A DNA stretch of 64,000 nucleotides from Xanthomarina arctica. Lineage in GTDB: Bacteria > Bacteroidota > Bacteroidia > Flavobacteriales > Flavobacteriaceae. This document shows, piece by piece, positions 26,321 to 34,740 of the stretch. The notes beneath the pieces are model-generated. The model was not told where the DNA came from and did not search any database. It was given only the letters and a program-made list of their open reading frames with translations. The stretch covers positions 248,001 through 312,000 of the forward strand of contig NZ_BMFQ01000003.1 of NCBI RefSeq assembly GCF_014638915.1, read 5' to 3'. How positions within the stretch are numbered: the first letter of the stretch is position 1; each line of letters begins with the position of its first letter. A program made the translations under genes and the position numbers.

Positions 26321-27616
26321 CTACTTGTTATAACTTACTTTCCAGATGGTATTTCCTGCATCGTCGTTCACCAGCAAATCCCCTGAAGGGGTAACCGTTA
26401 CTGCAACCGGCCTACCATAAACATCTGTTTCGCTATTTTTAGCAATAAATCCGGTAAGAAAATCTTCTGGTTCTCCAGTTGGTTTTCCATTTTCAAACGG
26501 AATAAAAACAACCCGATACCCTGAAAGTACCGAACGATTCCAAGAGCCGTGTTGGCCAACAAACATACCATTTTTGTACTTAGCAGGAAAACGATTTTTG
26601 TTATAAAAACTAAGACCTAAAGAAGCCGTATGCGGACCAACAGAAACATCTGGCACGAGCGTTTTAGCAACAAGCTCTGGAGCTTTCCCTTTTAATCTCG
26701 GGTCTTCAATCTTTCCATAATAAGCATAAGGCCAACCATAAAAGGCTCCTTCTTTAACACTAGTTACATAATCCGGCACTAGATTATCTCCAAGTTCGTC
26801 GCGTTCGTTTACAACCGTCCAAAGTTCTCCATTGGCAGGATTCCAATCCATACCTACTGGGTTCCTAAGACCACTGGCATAAATTTTTTCATTTTGTCCG
26901 TTTAAATCCACCTCTAAAATATTGGCACGTCTAATTTCTTCGTCCATCCCGTATTCCCCTACATTACTAGAGGAACCTACAGAAATATAAATTTTGTCTT
27001 GGGCTTTGTTGCTAATAATATTACGGGTCCAATGGTGGTTATAACCTCCAGCAGGGAGATTCACTATTTTCTCACCTTCAGAAGGTTTTAACTTCATTTG
27101 GCCTGTTTTATAAGGATACTTATAAAGGCCGTCTGTATTAGCCACATAAAAATAATCACCAATAATCAGCATGCCTAAAGGTTGTTTGAGATCATCGAGA
27201 AAGGTTTCACGAATTTCAAAAGTTCCATCGGCGTTTGAATCTCTTAACAAGGTAATCAGTCCGGCGCTACCTTTTGTGTTTGCTTCACATACAAACATAT
27301 CTCCATTGGGACCAATATAAGTCCATCTCGGATTTTTAAAGCCATCTGCTAATTTAGTAACCGTAAAACCTTCAGGAGCCATTGGCATGGTACCTTCTGG
27401 CCAAGCTACTAGTTTGTTCACATTTACAGTGGATTCTGTAGCGTAAGGTTTGGGTAGAATTAATGGCCCAATGGCTGTTTGAACTGTATCTGCTGGTTTT
27501 TGAGATATCATCTCTTTTTCACCATCAGAAACTTTCATGTCTTTCTCTTCTTTTGTTTTACAAGCAAGGAAAGACATCATGATTAAACTGAGGAATAGGA
27601 GTTTGTTTATTTTCAT
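26321..27616 (-). CDS. PQQ-type sugar dehydrogenase (sorbosone dehydrogenase-like), lipoprotein
   Basis: 431 residues from the ATG at 27616. A longer reading would place 29 residues before an obvious lipoprotein signal (MKINKLLFLSLIMMSFLAC, Cys19). The mature enzyme has the beta-propeller pattern of soluble PQQ glucose/sorbosone dehydrogenases: NPRWTYIGPNGDMFVCEAN, FLDDLKQPLGMLII, GGYNHHWTRNI, IYISVGSSSNVGE, ASGLRNPVGMDWNP, VNERDELGDNLVPDYV, VGPHTASLGLSFY and GQHGSWNRS. The HHWTRN histidines and the NERDELG segment sit where the catalytic base and Ca/PQQ ligands lie. The TonB receptor downstream could import the PQQ cofactor or a sugar; that is a guess from adjacency. Confidence 0.85.
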   Translation of the reverse strand: MKINKLLFLSLIMMSFLACKTKEEKDMKVSDGEKEMISQKPADTVQTAIGPLILPKPYATESTVNVNKLVAWPEGTMPMAPEGFTVTKLADGFKNPRWTYIGPNGDMFVCEANTKGSAGLITLLRDSNADGTFEIRETFLDDLKQPLGMLIIGDYFYVANTDGLYKYPYKTGQMKLKPSEGEKIVNLPAGGYNHHWTRNIISNKAQDKIYISVGSSSNVGEYGMDEEIRRANILEVDLNGQNEKIYASGLRNPVGMDWNPANGELWTVVNERDELGDNLVPDYVTSVKEGAFYGWPYAYYGKIEDPRLKGKAPELVAKTLVPDVSVGPHTASLGLSFYNKNRFPAKYKNGMFVGQHGSWNRSVLSGYRVVFIPFENGKPTGEPEDFLTGFIAKNSETDVYGRPVAVTVTPSGDLLVNDDAGNTIWKVSYNK

Positions 27617-27818
27617 TGTATTTGGTTTTTTATAAAAATAAAGAATTCCATTTGTGTTTATTGACTCAATCGTTAGAATAAATAACTTAAACAGTTTAAG
27701 CATGACGCTGTTGAAGTTTTGTTAGTTTTCAAATCCTTAGCATCAAAAATTAATTGATTTGAGCTAATAAATGAGATGATTCAGAATTATATTTAAAAAT
27801 AATTTAAACATTTTTATT

Positions 27819-28265
27819 ATGAAAACTAGGTATACTATATTAGCCCTTAGCATTTTGGTACTTGGGGTATCTTGTAAAAACGAATCGCCCAATCACAGCA
27901 CAGCAGATACTGAGAACCCAATGAATGAACAGATAACCAAAACGACTAATTATAAAGAAGAAGGCAATTTTGAAGAGGAGGTATATACCCATGAGGCCAT
28001 AACAGATAGTATCAACGAGCATTGGAATCTGGATGATCCCGAAAGACAGCAAGGTTTATATTCCAACTTTGAAATGACAACCAAGCAACAACAAGATTAT
28101 GAAAAGGCTTTACAAGCTTGGCTAGAATCAGATATGGAGAATCCTTACGACAAACTATCGGCTAGTGAACGTATTGATGCAGAAAACATTATTTTAAAAC
28201 CTATTTTAGATGAATCGCAATACACTCGTTATAAGGCGTGGGCAAAGGAGAATGACAAAAGATAG
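27819..28265 (+). CDS. Small lipoprotein of unknown function
   Basis: 148 residues. Lipoprotein signal MKTRYTILALSILVLGVSC (Cys19) followed by a polar linker. The C-terminal 70 residues (NPYDKLSASERIDAENIILKPILDESQYTRYKAWAKEN) look helical. It is divergent from the sorbosone-dehydrogenase-like gene and upstream of the SemiSWEET gene. No known family recognised. Confidence 0.75.
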   Translation: MKTRYTILALSILVLGVSCKNESPNHSTADTENPMNEQITKTTNYKEEGNFEEEVYTHEAITDSINEHWNLDDPERQQGLYSNFEMTTKQQQDYEKALQAWLESDMENPYDKLSASERIDAENIILKPILDESQYTRYKAWAKENDKR

Positions 28266-28359
28266 TGTGTTGTTACACCCTTATCCTTAGTATAGTAGAC
28301 CCGTAAAGGCTTCTCAGCTATTTAGTTATCAAGGATTTCTAATTTTGATTTTATAAACC

Positions 28360-28623
28360 ATGACTTTAGAGGAAATTATAGGTGTTTTTGCTGGTATATT
28401 TACGACCATAGCCGTGTTGCCACAAATTATCAAGGCAGTAAAAACTAAGAAAGTTGAAGATGTGAGTCCGGTTATGTTTGGAATTCTATGCTTAGGCGTG
28501 GGCCTATGGACCGTATATGGCATTTTTAAAATGGATTGGCCCATTATTATAACCAATGGCATTTCTTTTATTTTTAATGGGATTATGTTAGGGATTGTTT
28601 TGAATTCGCAGAGTAAAAACTAG
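28360..28623 (+). CDS. SemiSWEET family sugar transporter (PQ-loop)
   Basis: 87 residues, exactly the size of bacterial SemiSWEETs, which have three transmembrane helices and work as dimers for passive sugar transport across the inner membrane. Helix 1 carries the family PQ motif (IAVLPQIIKAVKTKKVEDVSP, about residues 19-39). Helices 2 and 3 are GILCLGVGLWTVYGIF and IITNGISFIFNGIMLGIV, with the conserved W and N residues. It lies about 90 bp after the small lipoprotein gene. The nearby PQQ-type sugar dehydrogenase makes a sugar-handling context plausible. Confidence 0.9.
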   Translation: MTLEEIIGVFAGIFTTIAVLPQIIKAVKTKKVEDVSPVMFGILCLGVGLWTVYGIFKMDWPIIITNGISFIFNGIMLGIVLNSQSKN

Positions 28624-28654
28624 ACGACCAATACAAGTCAGATTAGAACAACTC

Positions 28655-29587
28655 TTATTTTAAAATCTTAGGCGAAGCTACCGACTTTTTAAATTGCTGA
28701 GGCGTCATTAATTCCATTTTCTTGAATTGTCTATTAAAATAACTCGTGTTATTAAAGCCAGATTTAAAAGCAATATCAGACATTCTAAAATCTTTAGATT
28801 CTTTGATGAGTTTTTTTGAGAATTTGATTTTTTCAGAATTGATATAATCTATAGGAGAAACGCCCAAAGTATTTTTAAACTGCTTATGAAAATGAGACGT
28901 ACTCATGTAGGCTTTTTTAGCCAACACATCCACATTAATATCCTTATCAGTTAAATTATCTTTAATAAATTTAATGACAGTTCCTATTCGAGTATCATTA
29001 AAAATCTGATTGAAATCATTCATAATTAAAGACTTTGCCTTGGTTTGTAGCAGTCTAACAATTAATTCTTGAATCATTAAATCCAATAAAACATCTTTGG
29101 ATTTGTTATTATTAGTGAAGGTGTAAGTTAAACGTTCTATTAAATGATTGACATCTGTATTGTTTATTAAATGAGAGGTTGTTTCGTTTAATTCCCAGGT
29201 ATTATTTTCATTTTCAATGGCTACATGCTGATTAAACTTATCCACCACCTCGTCAATTTTAAAGGTGTCTATCCCCAAAGCCAAACATTGAGTTGGTTGG
29301 TCTTTTGTTGCGATTGGAAAGTCTATAATCATCTCCTTATTGGTTGGCATGACTACAGATTCGCCTGGAAAAAAATCGAAAGCTTCAAAACCATCCAAAT
29401 GCATGATTTTTTTACCGGTAAGCATGCTCGCTATAATAGGAAAACCAAAGGTAAGCGAGACTTTTTCGGCAACGGCATGCGTCTCATAGATATTAAGCTC
29501 AGCATAATCAGCACTATAGGTGGTTCTATTCTCCACTAAAGTGGTAAGTTTTCTAGTATTTCTATGCTCGGTTAATAAAGACTTCAT
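28655..29587 (-). CDS. AraC family transcriptional regulator
   Basis: 310 residues from the ATG at 29587; a TTG two codons upstream is less likely. The N-terminal 190 residues (LNIYETHAVAEKVSLTFGFP...) match the AraC_N-type effector domain. The C-terminal 100 residues hold two helix-turn-helix motifs: INVDVLAKKAYMSTSHFHKQFKNTLGVSPIDYI and MSDIAFKSGFNNTSYFNRQFKKMELMTPQQF. The gene is divergent from the aldehyde dehydrogenase gene, a known arrangement in which the regulator activates the dehydrogenase. Two direct repeats TATGTTC spaced 21 bp in the shared upstream region (29633-29660) are good candidates for its binding site. Confidence 0.9.
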   Translation of the reverse strand: MKSLLTEHRNTRKLTTLVENRTTYSADYAELNIYETHAVAEKVSLTFGFPIIASMLTGKKIMHLDGFEAFDFFPGESVVMPTNKEMIIDFPIATKDQPTQCLALGIDTFKIDEVVDKFNQHVAIENENNTWELNETTSHLINNTDVNHLIERLTYTFTNNNKSKDVLLDLMIQELIVRLLQTKAKSLIMNDFNQIFNDTRIGTVIKFIKDNLTDKDINVDVLAKKAYMSTSHFHKQFKNTLGVSPIDYINSEKIKFSKKLIKESKDFRMSDIAFKSGFNNTSYFNRQFKKMELMTPQQFKKSVASPKILK

Positions 29588-29632
29588 GTTCAATAATACA
29601 AAAAAATGGGATTAATAATAAGATATAATAGA

Positions 29633-29660
29633 TATGTTCTAAAATATAGTAATTATGTTC
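29633..29660 (+). promoter_or_regulatory. Candidate AraC-type operator (direct repeats)
   Basis: TATGTTC occurs at 29633-29639 and again at 29654-29660, on the same strand and 21 bp apart, i.e. two helical turns, the layout expected for AraC half-sites. They lie about 100 bp before the aldehyde dehydrogenase ATG and about 50 bp before the regulator's own ATG. A related CATGTTC is at 29585-29591. Confidence 0.45.
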
Positions 29661-29759
29661 AAGATAATTCGAATATGATAAAATAACTTTATCAAAACTA
29701 AAGATAATCTATTTTTAAGAATAAAAATTTAACTATTTAACAATTAAATAACATTTTAT

Positions 29760-31259
29760 ATGAGTTATTCAAAACCTAAGTTTAAAGAGAAATACGGCAA
29801 TTTTATTAACGGAAAATTTGTTGAACCTATTGGAGGGCAATATTTTGACAATACCTCGCCCATTGATAATAGTTTTATTGCAAAGTATCCTCGCTCACAA
29901 AAAGAAGATGTTGAGATGGCTTTGGATGCTGCCAATGCCGCAAAAGAAGCTTGGGGAAATACCTCAGCAACCGAAAGATCGACCTTATTAAATAAAGTAG
30001 CTGATATTATAGAAGCACATTTAGAAGAATTCGCGCTTATTGAAACCTGCGATAACGGAAAACCCATTCGTGAAACTTTAAATGCAGATATTCCTTTAGC
30101 TGTAGATCATTGGCGCTATTTCGCGGCTTGTATTCGTTCTGAAGAAGGAAGCGCAACCGAGTTAGACCAGAATACCTTATCCATGAATATTAAGGAGCCT
30201 TTAGGTGTTATTGGCCAGATTATTCCGTGGAATTTTCCGTTATTAATGTTATCCTGGAAATTACCTCCAGCTTTAGTAACCGGGAACTGCGTGGTTTTAA
30301 AACCAGCAGAACAAACGCCTTCATCGGCTACCTTTTTAATGGAAAAAATTGCAGATGTGTTTCCTCCTGGCGTGGTAAACATTGTTCATGGGTTTGGACC
30401 AGAAGCAGGAAAACCTTTAGCATCCAGCTCTAAAGTAGATAAAGTTGCTTTTACTGGAGAAACCACTACAGGACAATTAATCATGCAATATGCTTCTAAA
30501 AACCTAAATCCGGTGACTATGGAATTAGGTGGGAAATCGCCTAACGTTTTCTTTAATTCGGTTATGGATGAAGACGATGCTTTTTTAGATAAGGCTATTG
30601 AAGGCGCTGTGTTATTTGCTTTTAACAAAGGTGAAGTTTGTACCTGCCCTTCTAGATTATTAGTACAAGAAGATATTTACGATGCCTTTATGGCACGTGT
30701 TATAGAAAGAACTAATGCCATTATTCAGGACAATCCCTACGATATCAATACCATGGTTGGCGCCCAAGCTTCTAATGACCAGTATGAAAAAATACAATCT
30801 TATTTTAAAATAGGAAAAGATGAAGGAGCCAAAGTATTAACGGGAGGTTCTGCAAATAAGTTAGAAGGTAATCTAGCAAACGGTTTTTATATTCAACCCA
30901 CTATTTTAGAAGGTCATAATAAAATGCGTGTGTTTCAAGAAGAAATTTTCGGACCGGTACTTTGTGTGACTAAATTTAAAGATGAAGCTGAGGCAATAGA
31001 AATTGCCAACGACACCCTTTACGGACTTGGAGCAGGTGTTTGGACGCGAGATGCACACCAATTATACCAAATTCCTAGAGCAATAAAAGCCGGGCGTGTT
31101 TGGGTGAATTGCTACCATGCTTACCCTGCACATGCTCCATTTGGAGGCTATAAAAAATCAGGGTTTGGAAGAGAAAATCATGTGATGATGCTTAATTACT
31201 ACCGTCAGACCAAAAACATGTTAATTTCTTACGATAAAAACAAATTAGGTTTCTTTTAA
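29760..31259 (+). CDS. NAD-dependent aldehyde dehydrogenase (ExaC/acetaldehyde dehydrogenase-like)
   Basis: 499 residues, cytoplasmic, oxidising aldehydes to acids with NAD. Motifs are complete: NFPLLMLSWKLPPALVTGNCVVLKPAEQTP (cofactor region), FTGETTTG, the catalytic Glu in MELGGKSPN (E255), the catalytic Cys in NKGEVCTCPSR (C294), and EEIFGPVL. The sequence type (NFINGKFVEP, HAPFGGYKKSGFGRENH) is that of the ExaC/AldB group. It is divergent from an AraC regulator and followed by a DUF779 gene, the usual partner of this group. A hairpin at 31285-31312 may partly terminate before DUF779. Confidence 0.95.
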   Translation: MSYSKPKFKEKYGNFINGKFVEPIGGQYFDNTSPIDNSFIAKYPRSQKEDVEMALDAANAAKEAWGNTSATERSTLLNKVADIIEAHLEEFALIETCDNGKPIRETLNADIPLAVDHWRYFAACIRSEEGSATELDQNTLSMNIKEPLGVIGQIIPWNFPLLMLSWKLPPALVTGNCVVLKPAEQTPSSATFLMEKIADVFPPGVVNIVHGFGPEAGKPLASSSKVDKVAFTGETTTGQLIMQYASKNLNPVTMELGGKSPNVFFNSVMDEDDAFLDKAIEGAVLFAFNKGEVCTCPSRLLVQEDIYDAFMARVIERTNAIIQDNPYDINTMVGAQASNDQYEKIQSYFKIGKDEGAKVLTGGSANKLEGNLANGFYIQPTILEGHNKMRVFQEEIFGPVLCVTKFKDEAEAIEIANDTLYGLGAGVWTRDAHQLYQIPRAIKAGRVWVNCYHAYPAHAPFGGYKKSGFGRENHVMMLNYYRQTKNMLISYDKNKLGFF

Positions 31260-31284
31260 ATATTATTTATTAATAGCACTAAAG

Positions 31285-31312
31285 GCTGAATTGTTTAAAG
31301 ATTCAGCTTTTT
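31285..31312 (+). terminator. Terminator-like hairpin between aldehyde dehydrogenase and DUF779 genes
   Basis: GCTGAAT (31285-31291) pairs with ATTCAGC (31301-31307), followed by TTTTTT. It may give polar reduction of DUF779 expression relative to the dehydrogenase. Confidence 0.5.
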
Positions 31313-31327
31313 TAATACCTTTAACTT

Positions 31328-31681
31328 ATGGAACGCATAGCAATTACAGAAGAAGCAACAAAAATATTAGAACAATTAAAAACAAAACATGGCGATTTGA
31401 TTTTTCATCAAAGTGGAGGCTGTTGTGATGGCTCTGCTCCTATGCTTTTTGAAAAAGGCGATATGTATTTAGATGAAAGTGACATTCTTTTAGGCACTCT
31501 AAACGGGGTCAATTTCTATATGAATCAAGATCAGTTCGCATATTGGAAACACACCCATCTAACTGTAGATATTACTGAAGGTAGAGGCGCCAGTTTTTCT
31601 TTAGAAATACCTCTGGGTTTGCGATTTTTAATTCACTCCAGACTTTTAACAGAAGAAGAAAATACTGCTTTAAATAAATAA
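31328..31681 (+). CDS. DUF779 domain protein
   Basis: 117 residues. The conserved block HQSGGCCDGSAPMLFEKGDM with paired cysteines, GVNFYMNQDQFAYWKHTHLTVDI and GRGASFSLEIPLGLRFL identify DUF779, a small family almost always encoded beside ExaC-type aldehyde dehydrogenases. The function is unknown; an accessory role for the dehydrogenase is the usual suggestion. It lies 68 bp after the dehydrogenase stop. Confidence 0.92.
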   Translation: MERIAITEEATKILEQLKTKHGDLIFHQSGGCCDGSAPMLFEKGDMYLDESDILLGTLNGVNFYMNQDQFAYWKHTHLTVDITEGRGASFSLEIPLGLRFLIHSRLLTEEENTALNK

Positions 31682-31814
31682 CAGTTCATAGTTTCATCAC
31701 CTATTCGGAAAAATCTACAGAATTCCCAATGCTGAATTTAATTTATTAACTTAGCATTTCACCAACTTAAGGTACTCATATTCAAATGAATTCGCCTTAT
31801 CTAAACCAACCCAC

Positions 31815-32990
31815 ATGAAAACTCTCTTTCTATTTTTGGCAATAGCACTTATTGCTTTCCAATCTTACAGTCAAAAACCAAGAGCTAGAGATTTGGGCGT
31901 GCCCTTTGTTGGCACCCCAGGGAATTTTAATGCCATAACAGATGTTCAAGGCGTGGAAGTGGGTTATAGCACGATCATTTCAGGAAAAGGAGAAAACGTG
32001 GTTGGCAAAGGCCCTATACGAACTGGAGTAACCGCCATTTTCCCTAGAGGAAAAGCGAAAAAATTCAGTCCGGTGTATGCCAACTGGTACAGCCTGAATG
32101 GCAATGGCGAAATGACAGGAACCACATGGGTTACCGAATCAGGTTTTTTAGAAACGCCTATCATGATTACCAATACCAATAGTGTCGGGGTAGTTCGTGA
32201 CGCCGTATTAAAATGGTACGTGGATACCGATTGGTATAGTGGCGAAGATTGGTGGTATACCTATCCTGTAGTAGCCGAAACTTATGATGGTTTTTTAAAT
32301 GACATCTATGGGTTTCATGTAAAGGAAACACATGTTTTAGAAGCTATTAATAATTCAAGTGGCGGACAAATTGCTGAAGGAAATGTTGGTGGAGGTACCG
32401 GGATGATGTGTTTGGGTTATAAAGGAGGTACCGGCACCTCTTCCAGAGTTTTTAAAATAAAAGATTCAACTTATACCGTTGGAGCTATTGTACAATCAAA
32501 TTTTGGAGCCAAAAGAAACTTATCCATTGCAGGTGTACCTGTTGGAATAGCATTAAAAGACACTTTAAATTATGAATATCATGCCCCACCAAAATCTAGA
32601 AGACAAGAAGGAGACGGCTCCATTATTGTGATAATTGCAACAGATGTGCCATTGTTACCTCATCAATTAAAACGCATTGCTCAAAGAATTCCTTTGGGAG
32701 TTGGGATTGTTGGAGGTCGCGGGAGTAATGGCTCTGGAGATATCTTTTTAGCTTTCTCTACGGCAAATGAAAAGGCCTTTAATAGGGATGAAACAATTCG
32801 TGTCCAATCTTTACCTAACGATCAACTGATGCCTGTTTTTGAAGCCACTGTTCAAGCTGTAGAAGAAGCCATTATCAATGCCATGATTGCCGCAGAAACC
32901 ATGGAAGGCATTAATGGAAATAAGGCTTATGCCCTACCTCATGATTTGCTTATTGAAACTTTGAAAAAATATAATCGCATAGAGGATTAG
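31815..32990 (+). CDS. P1 family (S58, DmpA-like) peptidase, secreted
   Basis: 391 residues with a signal peptide (MKTLFLFLAIALIAFQSYSQ). The mature enzyme fits the DmpA/P1 N-terminal-nucleophile aminopeptidase family: RARDLGVPFVGTPGNFNAITDVQGVEVGYST, RTGVTAIFPRG, NGNGEMTGTTWVTESGFLETPIMITNT, AEGNVGGGTGM and GVGIVGGRGSNGSGDIFLAFST. In DmpA the chain self-cleaves before a Ser; the GSNGSGD segment (about residues 300-306) supplies the likely nucleophile. Such enzymes release N-terminal residues from peptides or amides. The gene ends directly at a heptamer tandem repeat. Confidence 0.88.
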   Translation: MKTLFLFLAIALIAFQSYSQKPRARDLGVPFVGTPGNFNAITDVQGVEVGYSTIISGKGENVVGKGPIRTGVTAIFPRGKAKKFSPVYANWYSLNGNGEMTGTTWVTESGFLETPIMITNTNSVGVVRDAVLKWYVDTDWYSGEDWWYTYPVVAETYDGFLNDIYGFHVKETHVLEAINNSSGGQIAEGNVGGGTGMMCLGYKGGTGTSSRVFKIKDSTYTVGAIVQSNFGAKRNLSIAGVPVGIALKDTLNYEYHAPPKSRRQEGDGSIIVIIATDVPLLPHQLKRIAQRIPLGVGIVGGRGSNGSGDIFLAFSTANEKAFNRDETIRVQSLPNDQLMPVFEATVQAVEEAIINAMIAAETMEGINGNKAYALPHDLLIETLKKYNRIED

Positions 32991-33081
32991 TTGGTTGTTG
33001 GTTGTTGGTTGTTGGTTGTTGGTTGTTGGTTGTTAGTTGTTAGTTGTTAGTTGTTAGTTGTTAGTTGTTAGTTGTTAGTTG
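32991..33081. repeat. Heptamer tandem repeat
   Basis: About 13 copies of a 7-bp unit (TTGGTTG, later TTAGTTG), starting at the stop codon of the P1 peptidase gene. The switch from GGTTGTT to AGTTGTT half-way shows two expansion steps. The unit is non-coding and no role is evident. Confidence 0.85.
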
Positions 33082-33305
33082 AATTTAAGTTTTATAATTT
33101 AAATTGGCTACCAAGTGAGTTTTTTGTTTAAGAAAACGTCTTTCCTTAAAAAGTTTGAATTTTGCAAACTATTTATAGTGGTCTATGGTCAAAAAACGAA
33201 TCGTTTTTATCTGAGATATAATTCAATTACCCTATAAACTCGGATTCCTTTAAAATCCATTTGCGTTAAGATTTGAATCTAAACAGTTCAATAAAACAGG
33301 CAAAG

Positions 33306-33333
33306 AGTCTTAATTTAGTATCAAATTAAGACT
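33306..33333 (+). promoter_or_regulatory. Hairpin directly upstream of the ferritin start codon
   Basis: AGTCTTAATTT (33306-33316) and AAATTAAGACT (33323-33333) form a perfect 11-bp stem with loop AGTATC, ending one base before the ATG at 33335. In RNA it would enclose the ribosome-binding region; in DNA it would be an operator-like palindrome. Either could regulate ferritin. The hairpin is visible; the role is inferred. Confidence 0.45.
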
Positions 33334-33334
33334 T

Positions 33335-33886
33335 ATGGATACCAATAGATTATCGAAAAAAATACAGACTGTTTTAAATAGTCAAATGACAAAAGAAGCG
33401 GAAGCCGCACAAATATATTTATCTTACGGATGTTGGGCTGATAGTGAAGGCTTTGGTGGCATAGCCAATTATTTTTTTAGACATTGCCAAGAGGAACGCG
33501 AACACATGATGAAATTTATGCAATATATTCTGGAGCGCGGTGGTACTGTTAAAGTAGAAGCCATAAAAGCACCTCCAGCAAACCCTAAAAATTTACAAGA
33601 TTGTTTTGAGAAAACCTTTAAGCACGAAGTTGAAAATACAACAGCCATTTATAACATAGTCAATCTGGCCCATGAAGAAAAAGACTGGGCAACCTATAAT
33701 TTTGGACAATGGTTTGTTAAAGAACAAATTGAAGAAGAAAAACTAGTTATGGGCTTATTAGATAGATTGAAGATTGCTGGCGGTCCAAAAGCATCGGACG
33801 AATCCTTGTTTGCATTAGACATGCAATTAGGAAAGGAACCAGATTCCGCTACCTTAGCAAGAGATGTTGCTGTTGAAAAACCTTAA
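33335..33886 (+). CDS. Ferritin (FtnA-type iron-storage protein)
   Basis: 183 residues, a typical bacterial non-haem ferritin that stores iron in 24-mer cages with ferroxidase activity. The ferroxidase ligands are in place: the Glu cluster in EAEAAQIYLSYGCWADSEGF (about 21-40), CQEEREHMMKF (51-61, including the E-x-x-H pair), and E residues in EKTFKHEVENTT and FVKEQIEEEKLV. A hairpin abuts the start codon and a 10-bp terminator follows the stop, so the gene is probably a single transcription unit. Confidence 0.95.
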   Translation: MDTNRLSKKIQTVLNSQMTKEAEAAQIYLSYGCWADSEGFGGIANYFFRHCQEEREHMMKFMQYILERGGTVKVEAIKAPPANPKNLQDCFEKTFKHEVENTTAIYNIVNLAHEEKDWATYNFGQWFVKEQIEEEKLVMGLLDRLKIAGGPKASDESLFALDMQLGKEPDSATLARDVAVEKP

Positions 33887-33908
33887 AAATTACGAAGATT
33901 CAAATATG

Positions 33909-33936
33909 AAAAGCAAGCATTCCAGCTTGCTTTTTT
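33909..33936 (+). terminator. Intrinsic terminator of the ferritin gene
   Basis: AAAAGCAAGC (33909-33918), loop ATTCCA, GCTTGCTTTT (33925-33934), continuing as a T run: a 10-bp stem 23 bp after the ferritin stop. Confidence 0.85.
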
Positions 33937-34110
33937 GTATTATTGGAATCCAATAAAAGCTATCGTTTGTGGAATAGTATAAGCGTTAGATAGGATTCGA
34001 TTTTTTTTATAAATTTTCTTATCAAGTAAGCCTATTAACAAGACAACCCATGTTAATATTTATTTAAACGCTGCGCTGGTCCAAAAAATTTTCGTTATAC
34101 TATAGACACA

Positions 34111-34740
34111 ATGAAATTATTTCTATTACTCATTTTATTTATGATCTCAACCAAAGAATACGCACAGATGCAAGTTCCTACTTCCATTGAAAATGAAGCA
34201 AAAACTGCCTTAGCTTTTTATCCAGAACTGAAGAATGTTGCAATCGACATCCGATTTAAGAAAAACATTAAGAAATCGACCATGCAAGCGCAGCCTAAAT
34301 TTAGTAGTCTGTTGAAATCTAAAAAGCATCGCGAATATGTGATCTTGATTAGTGAGAAATTTAAGATTTCGGATAAAGAATTTTCAACCAAAGACATTCC
34401 TTCGGATATTCTAATAGGATGGATTGGTCATGAACTAGGACATATTATGGATTACCAACATAGAAGTAATTTAAATCTAATTTGGTTTGGAGTTAAATAC
34501 CTTCTTTCAGACAACCATATTATTGAAGCTGAACGCGCGGCTGATACTTATGCCGTTTCTAGTGGCATGGAAAGTTACATTTTGAAAACTAAGGATTTTA
34601 TCCTGAATAATTCAGATATCACACCTTCCTACAAACTACGTATAGAGAAATATTATTTATCTCCAGAAGAAATTATGGATATTGTTAACGAACGTGATGG
34701 CGTGGTGCCTGAAGAAGCTGCCTCTACAACTGCGAATTAA
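34111..34740 (+). CDS. Secreted zinc metalloprotease-like protein (HExxH)
   Basis: 209 residues with a short signal peptide (MKLFLLLILFMISTKEYAQ). The zinc motif HELGH is at residues 107-111 (IGWIGHELGHIMDYQHRS), and a downstream acidic site EAERAADTYAV (about 138-148) matches the third ligand of M48-like proteins. The protein is smaller than M48 peptidases and lacks their membrane segments, so it is a soluble exported gluzincin of unknown substrate. Its last 17 bases overlap the end of the convergent GH3 gene. Confidence 0.75.
   Translation: MKLFLLLILFMISTKEYAQMQVPTSIENEAKTALAFYPELKNVAIDIRFKKNIKKSTMQAQPKFSSLLKSKKHREYVILISEKFKISDKEFSTKDIPSDILIGWIGHELGHIMDYQHRSNLNLIWFGVKYLLSDNHIIEAERAADTYAVSSGMESYILKTKDFILNNSDITPSYKLRIEKYYLSPEEIMDIVNERDGVVPEEAASTTAN

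Noticed and set aside
26321-27703. Longer start of the sorbosone-dehydrogenase-like protein at 27703
   Set aside because: It would place 29 residues before a clear lipoprotein signal peptide.
33192-33208. AAAAACGA/TCGTTTTT palindrome as a ferritin operator
   Set aside because: It is perfect but 127 bp upstream and made mostly of A and T; without a second copy or known regulator I do not annotate it.
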